Positions 8,827-16,935 are shown, counted from the first letter of the stretch. The stretch is 64,000 bases of DNA from Desulfacinum hydrothermale DSM 13146 (GCF_900176285.1 NZ_FWXF01000004.1:62001-126000), one strand, 5' to 3'. Translations and numbers: made by a program. The notes: generated by a model not told the origin, from the letters alone.

Positions 8827-10257
8827 TCATGACTTATCGGACGTTTTCCAGGACCCGGCCGGCTCTGGCGGGCCATCTTCCGACCCGCCGGTGCCGCATC
8901 GGCGGATGAAGTCGATGAGACGTTTTCGGGCTTCCCCATCCAGAAGCTTGGGTTGGACGATCAGTTCGAAGCCGGGCCCCCGGTGTGTCAGGCGCTGATC
9001 GGCCGAATCCTTTCCGATCCCCTCCAGGAGATAGGCCTTGATGGGATAGTGGATGCCTTTCAGGTGGAGCTCTCCCAGCTCTTGGGCCGAGACTTTTTCC
9101 GCGATGAGCGCATAGGTGGCGTGGCTCATGACAATCTGCCCCGGTTCTGCCTTTTCCTGGAGGCGCGCGGCGATGTTGACCTGAGATCCCATGGCGGTGT
9201 AGTTCAGCCACCGGGCGGAACCGAAGCTTCCCAGGACGCACACGCCCGTGTGCATGCCCATGCGCACCTGAAAAGAGTAAGGGTAGCCCTGGCGCTGCCA
9301 GCGTCTGTTGAGTTCCCCCAGTTCCCGGCGCATGGCCAGTGCCATGGCGGTGCACCGGTAGGCGCCTTCCGCCGGGTCCATGTCCGTCGGGGCGCCGAAG
9401 ATCACCATCATGCCGTCGCCCAGGAGCTTGTCCACGGTGCCGCCGTGATCGAAGGTGATTCGAATCATGGCGTCAAAGTACTCATTGAGCTGCTGGGCCA
9501 TCTCCTCCGGTTCCATGGCGTCGGTCAGGGTGCTGAACCGGCAAATGTCCGAGAAAAAGACGGTGATTTTTCGCCTCTGGTGCCGCAGGACGGCGTCCCC
9601 GTTGTCCCGGTTCAAATGTTCCACCAGGGGATCGCTGACGAACAGGGAAAGGCGTTGGTTCAAACGGGTGATTTCCCTGTCCTTGTCCCGAAGCTGGGCC
9701 AGGGAGGCCTTCAGGTGCTGGGTCTGGGCCGCGAAGCGGTCCAGCAGGAGAGCCAGAAAGACGCACACGGCCAGGAACGCCACGGCTCGGATGACTTCAC
9801 GGCCCATGTCCACGGGCTGATCCCGTGAGGCCAGACTCAAGAAGGCCAGGTAGAGAACCATGTACCACACGGCGGTGAGGAGCACGCCCCGAAAGCGCAC
9901 CCGGCCCCCCAGGAAAAAGAGGCCCATGAGCCAGCCCACCAGCATGAGGTCCCGAGCGGTTCCCACGGCGTAATAGCCGTAGGCGGCCACCGGGGCGAAG
10001 AGCAGCCAGTTGGGAACGAGCACAAAATGGGGGTCGAAGGAGAGAAGGCGGTCCCAGCGCCGATGGAGGGCCAGGCAGGCCACCAGATGGGCCACCGTGG
10101 CGGCGCCGAAAAGGATGATCAGCTGATCCATGCCGATATCGCTGTAGCCCAGGTGCTTGAGGGCCGCGATCATGGCGATGGCCACCAGCCAGCCCAGGTA
10201 GGCGAGCCAGAGCGCCTGGATCTTGCGCGTTTCCCCGTCGGGATCGGTCCGGCCCAT
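8827..10257 (-). CDS. Membrane class III adenylate/guanylate cyclase
   Basis: 476 aa. Five to six hydrophobic segments at about residues 15-180 form a membrane domain. A short coiled coil (QLRDKDREITRLNQRLSLF) leads into a class III nucleotide cyclase catalytic domain at about residues 230-420. Metal-binding Asp residues are seen in VFFSDICRFS and LLGDGMMVIFG, the substrate Lys in TVDKLLGDG, and the transition-state Asn and Arg in VNIAARLQ. Where adenylate cyclases usually read IGDxVN, this one reads MGSQVN: the purine-selecting Asp is Ser, so cAMP versus cGMP is open. ATG 10257 is chosen over GTG 10290 because GGAGGAG lies six bases before it. It is separated by about 120 bp from the diadenylate cyclase gene on the same strand. 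Confidence 0.88.
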   Translation of the reverse strand: MGRTDPDGETRKIQALWLAYLGWLVAIAMIAALKHLGYSDIGMDQLIILFGAATVAHLVACLALHRRWDRLLSFDPHFVLVPNWLLFAPVAAYGYYAVGTARDLMLVGWLMGLFFLGGRVRFRGVLLTAVWYMVLYLAFLSLASRDQPVDMGREVIRAVAFLAVCVFLALLLDRFAAQTQHLKASLAQLRDKDREITRLNQRLSLFVSDPLVEHLNRDNGDAVLRHQRRKITVFFSDICRFSTLTDAMEPEEMAQQLNEYFDAMIRITFDHGGTVDKLLGDGMMVIFGAPTDMDPAEGAYRCTAMALAMRRELGELNRRWQRQGYPYSFQVRMGMHTGVCVLGSFGSARWLNYTAMGSQVNIAARLQEKAEPGQIVMSHATYALIAEKVSAQELGELHLKGIHYPIKAYLLEGIGKDSADQRLTHRGPGFELIVQPKLLDGEARKRLIDFIRRCGTGGSEDGPPEPAGSWKTSDKS

Positions 10258-10377
10258 GCCATCTCCTCCAGCTCCACGGGGATGCCCCACCCCATGGCAC
10301 GGCCTGCATGGAGCCCGGCCCGGCGCCGGGCTCCATGACGTTTCGGAACGGAGGGAAGAGGTCCTCTGGCAGGTGGT

Positions 10378-11859
10378 TCAACCAGCGGTTTCGCGGGGCT
10401 TTCCAGCGGGGGGGGCGGTTGGGGCGGCTCGTTTCGCCACCGTGAAAAGGATCCTCACGCGCTCGTTTTCCGAAGAGGCGAGCTTGAGCGAGGAAGGCGA
10501 TACAATGATCGGCACGGACAACTCTCCGGATTGTGTAATGGTGCCCAACCGGACGGGCGTCGTATAGAGCGTGTGGACATCTTTCAGGATGGTTTTTCCT
10601 CCCACCACCTGCACTTCCGAAGGAATAACCTGAACCTCGGTGAGAATCAAATCGTCCGGCAACCTTCCCGTCCAATCCACTTGGACCGGCACGGACTTGG
10701 TCGCCGGCACGTCCAGAACCACCTCCACCGTGGTGGGGGACACCGCGTTGAAAAAGACGCCGGGGGGCAGCTGAATGCTTTCCTGGGTGAGGGCGAAGAC
10801 GTTCCTTCCCTCCTCGGCCTTGCTCAGGTCGATGCGCACATTGATCTGCTCAGGCCGCATGGACTTGACCAGGGCGCTGGAGCCATGGAGCTGGAGGTGA
10901 ACCTTGTTGGCGGACGTTTCCAGGATTTGGTACTGGGGGGGGCGGTTTACCAACTCGATGGGAACATCCACCGCGATGAGGGTGTCTCCGCCCCGGGTAA
11001 AGCCGAACCAGACCGCGGTCATGATGACCAGCGAGAGCAAGGCCGCCAGAGTGAGCTTGCCCATCTCCCGTCGCCGGTAGTTGACATCCTTTTCATGGTC
11101 GGTGCCCAGATGATCCTCCAGAAGATGCGCCACTTCCTCTGGCTTGGAGATGGGCCGGATCCATTGCTGTTTGGCCACACTCACCCGCCCGCGCTCTTCG
11201 GAAACCACGACCACCAGCGCATCGCTTCGCTCTGCCAGACCCGCGGCGGCCCGGTGTCGGGTTCCATAAAAGGTGGGCAGGTCGGTCCGCTGGGACAGCG
11301 GAAGCAGCACCCCCACTTGCGTGATCTTGTCCCCTTCGATGACGGCGGCTCCGTCATGTACGGGGTTCCGGGGCCAGAAGATGCTCATGAGCATTTCCTG
11401 CGAGACGCGGCCGTCCCATGGGATGCCTCCATGCACCAGCTCACTCAGGTCTTCTTTGCCGGGAAAGACGGCCAGTGCTCCCATGCGCTTCTTGCCCATC
11501 TGGAAGAAGGTGTCCGCCAGAAGCTGCACGGCAGAGGTCTTCTCCATCAAGGGGGACCCCCACAGGAAATTCTTGAGGTTTCGGGCCTGGAGGGCGGTGC
11601 GGATCTCGTTTCGAAAGACCACGATGATGATAATGGCCGCCGCGGCCGTGATGGCCTGAAGCGCCCAGCTGGTCAGGATGAGACCCAGGGAGGCGGCCAC
11701 TTCCTGGATGACCCACAGGGAAGCAATGCCCACCAGGATGCGGAAGGCGTTGGTGTGGCGGAACAGCACGTAGAGCCGGAAAAGGATGTAGCTGTTGACG
11801 AGGATGTCCACCAGGTCCTGCCAACGAATGGTGAGGAGGATGTTCAGGAAGTTTTTCAT
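10378..11859 (-). CDS. cdaA: Diadenylate cyclase CdaA fused to a YbbR (CdaR-like) region
   Basis: 493 aa. Residues 1-85 hold the three membrane helices of CdaA. The DAC domain carries both catalytic motifs, DGA at 169-171 (NPVHDGAAVI) and RHR at 201-203 (GTRHRAAAGLAE), for condensing two ATP into c-di-AMP. A fourth membrane helix at about 268-286 then leads into about 205 residues of YbbR-like beta repeats (VPIELVNRPPQYQI, VQVDWTGRLPDDLILTEVQVIPSEVQVVGG), which would be outside the membrane. In Firmicutes CdaA and the YbbR regulator CdaR are separate adjacent genes; here they are one chain. Start: ATG 11859 gives the family N-terminus; an ATG at 11889 is also possible. It is probably cotranscribed with the cyclase gene downstream. 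Confidence 0.92.
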   Translation of the reverse strand: MKNFLNILLTIRWQDLVDILVNSYILFRLYVLFRHTNAFRILVGIASLWVIQEVAASLGLILTSWALQAITAAAAIIIIVVFRNEIRTALQARNLKNFLWGSPLMEKTSAVQLLADTFFQMGKKRMGALAVFPGKEDLSELVHGGIPWDGRVSQEMLMSIFWPRNPVHDGAAVIEGDKITQVGVLLPLSQRTDLPTFYGTRHRAAAGLAERSDALVVVVSEERGRVSVAKQQWIRPISKPEEVAHLLEDHLGTDHEKDVNYRRREMGKLTLAALLSLVIMTAVWFGFTRGGDTLIAVDVPIELVNRPPQYQILETSANKVHLQLHGSSALVKSMRPEQINVRIDLSKAEEGRNVFALTQESIQLPPGVFFNAVSPTTVEVVLDVPATKSVPVQVDWTGRLPDDLILTEVQVIPSEVQVVGGKTILKDVHTLYTTPVRLGTITQSGELSVPIIVSPSSLKLASSENERVRILFTVAKRAAPTAPPAGKPRETAG

Positions 11860-11990
11860 GTCCGCCGCACGTCCTGCATGGGCTCCCATGGGCCCGTGGT
11901 AAAACCGCCGTTCGCAATCCTTACCGGTCCCGCCGTGTCCTCATGGTAGAGCGGGTGGCATGTGTTCGGTCGTTTCAAAACCTGGCCTTC

Positions 11991-12443
11991 TCAGTCCGTG
12001 ATGCTGAAGCGCAAGACCTTCAGGATCCGGCCTTCGGAGTCCAGCACCTCCACGCGCCAGGGGCCTTTGTCCGACTCGCGCAGTCGGATCATGCTGTAGG
12101 TGGCCCAGCGGGGCGGGTGGAGCTTCAAGCGAATCTGGGTGATCAATTCGTCTTTGTGGTACCAGCGGTGGTGGATCTGGGTCGGGGCGGATACGGTATC
12201 GAACAGGGTGTAGCAAAAGACCTGCCCCCGGGAGACGGAAAAGGTGACGGCGCTGTTGACGGGCAAAAGATCTTCCACCGCTTCGCACATGGTCGCCCGC
12301 GCCAGATGCAATCTCAGCTCCTGGACCTGACCGGCCGCGGAGGGGGCCTCGGCCTGCTGAGCGTGGGTCGCCCGCGCGCCGAGCAAAAGCAACGCCACCA
12401 CAGACACCCACACAATGGAGACTATCGTCTTGGAAGGAACCAT
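11991..12443 (-). CDS. Exported DUF2914-like protein
   Basis: 150 aa with a clear Sec signal peptide (hydrophobic core VSIVWVSVVALLLLGA, cleavage probably after ATHA). The mature part matches the DUF2914 pattern by eye: LARATMCEAVEDLLPVN, IHHRWYHKDELI, PPRWATYSMIRL and GPWRVEVLDSEG. The function of that domain is not known to me; it probably acts in the periplasm. The frame is open for 46 codons upstream, but ATG 12443 starts the signal peptide and is preceded by AAGGAG at good distance. It is in the same direction as cdaA with about 130 bp between them. The gap upstream to 12864 is filled mainly by repeat copy B. Confidence 0.75.
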   Translation of the reverse strand: MVPSKTIVSIVWVSVVALLLLGARATHAQQAEAPSAAGQVQELRLHLARATMCEAVEDLLPVNSAVTFSVSRGQVFCYTLFDTVSAPTQIHHRWYHKDELITQIRLKLHPPRWATYSMIRLRESDKGPWRVEVLDSEGRILKVLRFSITD

Positions 12444-12649
12444 GGACGGCACGCTCCTTGTTTCCAGGCGAAGCCCACCGGATGTTCCCCGGCAGGTTCC
12501 AGGGCCACAGGGATCTCGGCTGTTGGACGGAACGCAGGGCTCGCGCTGTTGACTTCCGGTGAGTCGTCCCGGAAAGGACAATCTCCGAAATGACCTTAGT
12601 CTTTCTAAATAACAGCAAAATGGGATGGAGTCAAATAAATACTAGAATT

Positions 12650-12863
12650 GAAAGGGCATTTGGGGCACCCGCCCCGAGCGCTCCTCGGGGGGGCCCGATC
12701 CGGCGTCCGGGGAGCTTGTCCGAGAAGGTCCGGGTGGCTTTCTTCTGGGGCGGGTTCTGAGCCCACCCCCACCAGGCGGTCTGAAAATGCAAGCAAAACC
12801 ACAGGGCCCGGTGGCATGTGAACGAGTTGGAAATCTCCCAAAAGGCCATTGTGGGACAGGTTC
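12650..12863 (-). repeat. Dispersed intergenic repeat, copy B
   Basis: Minus-strand copy of the family seen at 8279. Read on the minus strand it has CTGTCCCACAATGGCC near the M20 gene end, matching CTGTCTGACAATGGCC of copy A, and GGGCTCAGAACCCGCCCC, matching GGGTTCCGAACCCGCCCC of the copy near 55650. More diverged than copies A and the one at 55.6 kb. Confidence 0.55.
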
Positions 12864-13970
12864 TCAGAGGGAAAGCAGGATCTGCTCGTAGAGACGAGCG
12901 GCGCTCACCACGTGTTCAAAGGGAACCGATTCCTCCGGGGAATGGGCCTTTTCCAACCGGCCCGGACCGAAGAGGATGGGCTTGACGCCGGCCGACCACA
13001 GCACATTGGCGTCGCTATGGCTCCGGAAGGGCACCGGCTCCCAGGGCAGGTCGTTCGCTTCCCAAATGGATTTCAGTTTCTGCACAAAGGTGCTCTGCTC
13101 GGGGATATCGTAGCCGGCATGGATCTCCGTGAAACGCACCGAAGGCTGCAGATTGGGAAAGTCCGAGCGCATCGTCTCCGTGATCTGTTCCAGCTCCATG
13201 ATGATCTCCCCCAGAGGGGCGGCCGGAGGTGCGTGCAGGTCGAGCCAGGCCTCGCAATAGTCGGGAACCACAAACCCGGCGGAAGAAGTGCTCAGATCCC
13301 GAATGTTGGCGATCACCGCCGGGCGCTTCTCCTCCAGATGATGCAAAATCTTCAGAAGAAAGTGGAGCAGAGCCTCGGCGGGATTGTCCGCGCGCTTGAC
13401 CATGGAGGCGTGCATGCGTTTGCCCCGGGTCACAGCCTGGACTTCCAGGTAGCCGTAGTGGCTCAGCCCCGCGGCCAGGTCGGTGGGCTCACCGATCAAG
13501 GCCCAGGGAAAGTGGTAGTCCCGCACCAGCCGCCGGGCGCCGTCGCCTTCCTCTTCCTCTCCCACCACCAGGACCAGGGCCGCGGGCAGACGGCGGTCGG
13601 CCTTCTGGTACGCACACAAATAGGCCTCGATCATGGCGGCGCAGCCCCCCTTCATGTCCGCCGCCCCCAGGCCGTAGATCTCCCCGCCCTCTTCTTCGAA
13701 TCCGAAATCCTCCAGATCGTAGGCGGAAATGGTGTCCACGTGGCCGATGAGGGCCAGTTGAATGTCTTCTTCCGGGGGGACCACCAGGAGGTTGCAGCGG
13801 CGGTCGTCCACGGGTTGGCGGATCAAGGGAAGGTCGTAACGTTTCAGGTACCCGTGGACATAGTCGATCACGTCCTCTTCCTTGCCCGAAGGGCTGTAGA
13901 TGTTGATCAGTCGTTCCAGCAGGCGGCGCAGTCGGCGCCAATCAATGGGCGGCAGGTCGGATTGAGGCAT
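12864..13970 (-). CDS. M20 family metallopeptidase/deacylase (ArgE/DapE/LysK-like)
   Basis: 368 aa, di-zinc M20 hydrolase. Metal ligands appear in order: His in LIGHVDTI, Asp in LGAADMKGG, the Glu-Glu pair in VVGEEEEGDG, Glu/Asp in LIGEPTD and the late His in FRSHSDANV. A dimerisation (lid) domain lies in the middle. Likely substrates are N-acyl amino acids or small peptides; the subfamily cannot be fixed. ATG 13970 is chosen over TTG 13997 because GGAG lies seven bases upstream. It is followed by repeat copy B and preceded by the GNAT gene at 38 bp on the same strand, so the two are probably cotranscribed. Confidence 0.85.
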   Translation of the reverse strand: MPQSDLPPIDWRRLRRLLERLINIYSPSGKEEDVIDYVHGYLKRYDLPLIRQPVDDRRCNLLVVPPEEDIQLALIGHVDTISAYDLEDFGFEEEGGEIYGLGAADMKGGCAAMIEAYLCAYQKADRRLPAALVLVVGEEEEGDGARRLVRDYHFPWALIGEPTDLAAGLSHYGYLEVQAVTRGKRMHASMVKRADNPAEALLHFLLKILHHLEEKRPAVIANIRDLSTSSAGFVVPDYCEAWLDLHAPPAAPLGEIIMELEQITETMRSDFPNLQPSVRFTEIHAGYDIPEQSTFVQKLKSIWEANDLPWEPVPFRSHSDANVLWSAGVKPILFGPGRLEKAHSPEESVPFEHVVSAARLYEQILLSL

Positions 13971-14008
13971 GGGCGGCTCCGTCGTGTGTTGGGTCAACCA
14001 TCAGCGGA

Positions 14009-14611
14009 TCATCTTTCCTTGGAAGCTTTCTTCAGCTCTTCGCTCAGGTTGAGACTCAGATAGATGTGCTCCCTGGGATTGGAAAAGCCCATCTTTTCAA
14101 AAAAGGCCAGGGCGGATACGTTGTCCGCTTCCGAATCCACGAACATGATCCGGACGCCCTCTTCCAACATCACCTGCTTGAAGTGTTCGAAGAGCTTTTC
14201 CGCAACCCCGGTCCCCTGCAGGTCCGGGTGCACCCCCAGCCACACCAGGTGGGCGTATTTCCAGGCCGAGCGCGGTTTGGAAATGGTCGTTCCCAGGGCA
14301 AATCCCACGATGGACTGCTCCATTTCCGCCACGAAGCAGTATTCCGACTCGCTGAGGTAAAAGGAGGCCACCTCATAGGAATCCCAGGTTCGGTACAGGT
14401 TGGGCACGGCGTCGGCGGTGAAGAGCTTCTCTCCCAGGTGAAACACCTTGGGAAGGTCGTCGATTTCCATGTGGCGGATGGTCACCTGCGGGCGCCTTTT
14501 CCTTTCGGTGGATCTCTTCCGGGCCATGCGCTGAATGGAATCCTCCTGGTTCGCTTCGCGTTGGACGATCCCGCCCTGGACAAGGCGGGGATCCACGACG
14601 ATGTGCTCCAT
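14009..14611 (-). CDS. GNAT family N-acetyltransferase
   Basis: 200 aa. The acetyl-CoA loop is seen as LGVHPDLQGTGVAEKLFEHF at about residues 126-145, with beta strands before it (YCFVAEMEQSIVGFALG) and the C-terminal NVSALAFFEKMGF motif common to GNATs. A basic 30-residue stretch rich in Arg/Lys (MARKRSTERKRR) precedes the domain, which is unusual. ATG 14611 is well supported by AAGGAG directly upstream. Substrate unknown. It is divergent from the alaC leader and shares the promoter region with it. Confidence 0.82.
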   Translation of the reverse strand: MEHIVVDPRLVQGGIVQREANQEDSIQRMARKRSTERKRRPQVTIRHMEIDDLPKVFHLGEKLFTADAVPNLYRTWDSYEVASFYLSESEYCFVAEMEQSIVGFALGTTISKPRSAWKYAHLVWLGVHPDLQGTGVAEKLFEHFKQVMLEEGVRIMFVDSEADNVSALAFFEKMGFSNPREHIYLSLNLSEELKKASKER

Positions 14612-14667
14612 TTCTCCTTATCCTTTGGCGTGGATCAGGTCAATATGGGCGATGGTGAGCAAAATAT

Positions 14668-14696
14668 TTGACAGAGGGAACGATTCTCCATACAGT
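14668..14696 (+). promoter_or_regulatory. Sigma-70 promoter of the alaC leader
   Basis: Perfect TTGACA at 14668-14673, a 17-bp spacer and TACAGT (4 of 6 matches to TATAAT) at 14691-14696. Transcription would start near 14703, directly before the leader peptide ribosome-binding site. Confidence 0.75.
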
Positions 14697-14716
14697 GGCT
14701 GTGGAGGATCGAAACG

Positions 14717-14785
14717 ATGATTTGCGTGAGCCTATCTTGCGCAGCGGCCGCCGCGACCGGTTCAGCCCTGGCGGCGGCGCGCTGA
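14717..14785 (+). CDS. Alanine-rich leader peptide of the alaC attenuator
   Basis: 22-codon open frame, ATG at 14717 and TGA at 14783-14785, with GGAGG about nine bases before the ATG. Nine of 22 residues are alanine: codons 9-13 are GCA GCG GCC GCC GCG in a row, codon 17 is GCC and codons 19-21 are GCG. It is followed by two hairpin terminators and then an alanine transaminase gene. This is the layout of amino-acid-sensing leader peptides (as in his, leu, trp), here apparently sensing charged tRNA-Ala. The short frame alone could be chance in high-GC DNA; the case rests on its combination with the promoter, the RNA folds and the downstream gene. Confidence 0.75.
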   Translation: MICVSLSCAAAAATGSALAAAR

Positions 14786-14848
14786 TTCCAAACACTTTCG
14801 AATGCCGGACGCCACGGGCTGATGCTCGGCCCGTGGCGTTTTTTCTTT
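14742..14848 (+). promoter_or_regulatory. Transcription attenuator with alternative folds upstream of alaC
   Basis: Hairpin 1:2 pairs 14742-14754, over the alanine codon run, with 14771-14784 (13 bp, one bulged base). Hairpin 3:4 is an intrinsic terminator: ACGCCACGGGC (14809-14819) pairs perfectly with GCCCGTGGCGT (14829-14839), then TTTTTTCTTT. Segment AGCCCTGGCG (14764-14773) equals the terminator's 3' arm except for one missing G, so it can pair with 14810-14820 as an antiterminator. Predicted logic: a ribosome stalled at the Ala codons covers segment 1, freeing segment 2 to pair with 3 and allow readthrough; a ribosome reaching the stop codon covers segment 2, so the terminator forms. 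Pairings are read by eye; the mechanism is inference. Confidence 0.75.
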
Positions 14849-14851
14849 GAA

Positions 14852-14878
14852 CCCCGGGCCGAAAAGCCCGGGGTTTTT
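14852..14878 (+). terminator. Second intrinsic terminator between attenuator and alaC
   Basis: CCCCGGGC (14852-14859) pairs with GCCCGGGG (14866-14873) around CGAAAA, followed by TTTTT. It begins three bases after the first U-tract. It could be a fail-safe, or a second switch: GGCCCG at 14828-14833, freed when the first terminator is not formed, can pair with CGGGCC at 14855-14860. Confidence 0.7.
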
Positions 14879-14912
14879 GGTTCGGCCTTCCAACGCACTC
14901 CGGGAGGACGCC

Positions 14913-16148
14913 ATGAACGACCAGACCCTCATCCGATTTGCCGACCGCATGGACCAGTTGCCGCCTTACCTCTTTGGAATGATCAATAAGATGAAGATGG
15001 AAAAAAGGTGGCGGGGCGACGATGTGATCGACTTGGGCATGGGCAACCCCATTGATCCGGCCCCGGAGGCGGTGACGGAAAAGCTCTGCCACGTGGTGCG
15101 CGATCCCAAGAGCCATCGGTATCCGGTGGCCACGGGCCTTCGGAATCTGCGCCGGGAGATTGCCAAGGTCTACCGCAAGGACTACGGGATTGCCCTGGAC
15201 AGCGATGAGGAGGTCCTGTGCACCATCGGCTCCAAGGAAGGCCTCTCCCATCTCTGTCTGGCCCTCGTGGGCCCCGGAGACACGGTGCTCGTGCCCGCGC
15301 CCGCCTTCCCCATCCACATCTACGCGGCCGTGATCGCCGGGGGGCAGGTGATCCGCCTTCCCATGACGTCTCCCGAAGATCTCTTGCGCAAGGTGGACGA
15401 CATCTGTCGGAACCTGATGCCCAAACCCAAACTGCTCATGCTCAACTTTCCCCACAACCCCACGGCCCAACTGGCCACCGTGGACCTCTTCCGCCAAGTG
15501 GTGTCCCTGGCCAAAAGGCATCGCTTCATGGTGGTCCACGATTTCGCCTACTCCAAAATCACCTTCGACGGGTATCGGGCTCCCAGCTTCCTGGAAGCTC
15601 CCGGTGCCCGGGATGTGGGCGTGGAGTTCGGTTCCTTTTCCAAGTCCTACAACATGGCCGGATGGCGCCTGGGCTACTGCGTGGGCAACGCGGAAATCAT
15701 CAAGGGCCTGGCCCAGATCAAGGGCTACTACGATTACGGAATCTTTTCCGCCATCCAGATCGCCGGCATCGTGGCCCTGCGGGACTGTGAAGAGGACGTA
15801 CGCCGACAAGCGGCCATCTACCAGGAGCGAAGGGACGTCCTGTGCCGCGGCCTCCAGCGGCTGGGATGGGAGGTCGATCCGCCCAAGGCCGGGATGTTCG
15901 TCTGGGTGCGCCTGCCCGAGGCCTTACGCCGCCTGGGGTCCATGCGGTTCGCCATGGAGCTCATGGAGCGGGGCAATGTGGCCGTGGCCCCGGGCATCGG
16001 TTTCGGCGAGGAAGGGGAAGGCTACCTGCGCCTGGCGCTGGTGGAAAACGAGCACCGCATTCGCCAGGCCCTGCGTCAGATGAGGCGCGCCATCCAGGAT
16101 ATGTGCGACGAAGGGCTCGTGGTGGATGCACAGACGGCCGTCTCCTGA
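14913..16148 (+). CDS. alaC: Alanine transaminase AlaC-like (class I/II aminotransferase)
   Basis: PLP-dependent enzyme, 411 aa, closely resembling E. coli AlaC along its length as I recall that sequence. Shared stretches include RMDQLPPYLFG, IDLGMGNPIDP, TIGSKEGLSHL, NFPHNPTAQ, VVHDFAY, the PLP-lysine motif SFSKSYNMAGWRLGY and VAPGIGFGEEGEGYLRLAL. AlaC makes alanine from pyruvate with glutamate as donor. LL-diaminopimelate aminotransferase is a related alternative, but the match to AlaC looks closer. ATG 14913 has GGGAGG six bases upstream; the frame is open further up but lacks a better start. An alanine-codon leader and attenuator precede it, which independently supports the assignment. 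No downstream partner gene is close enough to form an obvious operon. Confidence 0.9.
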   Translation: MNDQTLIRFADRMDQLPPYLFGMINKMKMEKRWRGDDVIDLGMGNPIDPAPEAVTEKLCHVVRDPKSHRYPVATGLRNLRREIAKVYRKDYGIALDSDEEVLCTIGSKEGLSHLCLALVGPGDTVLVPAPAFPIHIYAAVIAGGQVIRLPMTSPEDLLRKVDDICRNLMPKPKLLMLNFPHNPTAQLATVDLFRQVVSLAKRHRFMVVHDFAYSKITFDGYRAPSFLEAPGARDVGVEFGSFSKSYNMAGWRLGYCVGNAEIIKGLAQIKGYYDYGIFSAIQIAGIVALRDCEEDVRRQAAIYQERRDVLCRGLQRLGWEVDPPKAGMFVWVRLPEALRRLGSMRFAMELMERGNVAVAPGIGFGEEGEGYLRLALVENEHRIRQALRQMRRAIQDMCDEGLVVDAQTAVS

Positions 16149-16242
16149 GTCCTCCGCGAAAGCGGCCGAAGGCCCACCGGACGCGTGGGCGCCCATTTAA
16201 GGGCCTTTGGTGCATCACAACCCCAAGGGACCGATCGAAGCC

Positions 16243-16935
16243 ATGAAGACGCCTCGATTGCGATGGCAGGATCGTCTGCGGGCGAAGGCCTTGACGGCTG
16301 GGATGTTCTGCGTTCTCGCCGCCGCCTTCGTTCCATGGCCCCCCCTGGCCAGTTCTTGCCTCGGGGCAAGACGTCCCCCCGAGCATGCCTGGGTGGTTCG
16401 AGTCTTCGATGGCGATACGGTCCTCCTGGATACCGGAGACAAGGTGCGCTACCTGGGCATCGATGCCCCGGAGGTGGATCATGAGGGCGGCCCCAGTGAC
16501 TGCTATGCGCTGCAGGCGTGGCGCCGGAACCAGGAGCTGGTGGAAGGGCGCAAGGTGCTCCTGCGCTACGACCAGGTCTTGAGGGACCACTACGGGCGTC
16601 TGCTGGCCTATGTTCACTTGCCCGACGGATCCTGCGTCAACGCCCGGTTGCTCCGGGAAGGCTGCGCTGTTCTATTCCGAACGCCCAAGGGGTTTGGCCG
16701 ATTTGATGGCTTTTTGCGCGCCCAAAGAGATGCCATGAAGGCCAAGGCGGGCCTGTGGGGGGCATGCCGGGTGAAGCCGGCTCCCTTCTATGTGGGAAAC
16801 AAGAGGTCGTGGGTCTTTCACCGCCCTTCCTGTCCCTTCGGGACCCAAACGGCCGAAAGAAATGTGGTCCGGTTTCGCAGTCGCTGGGATGCCCTGTGGG
16901 AAGGCTACCGGCCGTGCCGCCGCTGCCGGCCCTGA
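16243..16935 (+). CDS. Exported thermonuclease-like protein with C-terminal Ada-like zinc motif
   Basis: 230 aa. An N-terminal signal-like segment (ALTAGMFCVLAAAFVPWPPLAS) precedes a staphylococcal nuclease (TNase) domain at about residues 45-175. The catalytic set is present: Arg69 and Glu77 in VRYLGIDAPE, and Arg119 in DHYGRLLAYV; the calcium Asp lies in VFDGDTV. The C-terminal 45 residues (VGNKRSWVFHRPSC ... GYRPCRRCRP) look like the Ada metal-binding fold with four Cys/His ligands, a fusion seen in other deltaproteobacterial nucleases. It probably degrades DNA or RNA outside the cytoplasm. ATG 16243 is chosen because it gives the signal peptide; the Shine-Dalgarno is weak. It stands alone, 94 bp after alaC. 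Confidence 0.85.
   Translation: MKTPRLRWQDRLRAKALTAGMFCVLAAAFVPWPPLASSCLGARRPPEHAWVVRVFDGDTVLLDTGDKVRYLGIDAPEVDHEGGPSDCYALQAWRRNQELVEGRKVLLRYDQVLRDHYGRLLAYVHLPDGSCVNARLLREGCAVLFRTPKGFGRFDGFLRAQRDAMKAKAGLWGACRVKPAPFYVGNKRSWVFHRPSCPFGTQTAERNVVRFRSRWDALWEGYRPCRRCRP

Noticed and set aside
14703-14848. 6S or SRP RNA between the GNAT and alaC genes
   Set aside because: Promoter and terminator fit a small RNA, but the SRP core motifs and the long 6S rod are absent; the leader peptide/attenuator reading explains the sequence better.
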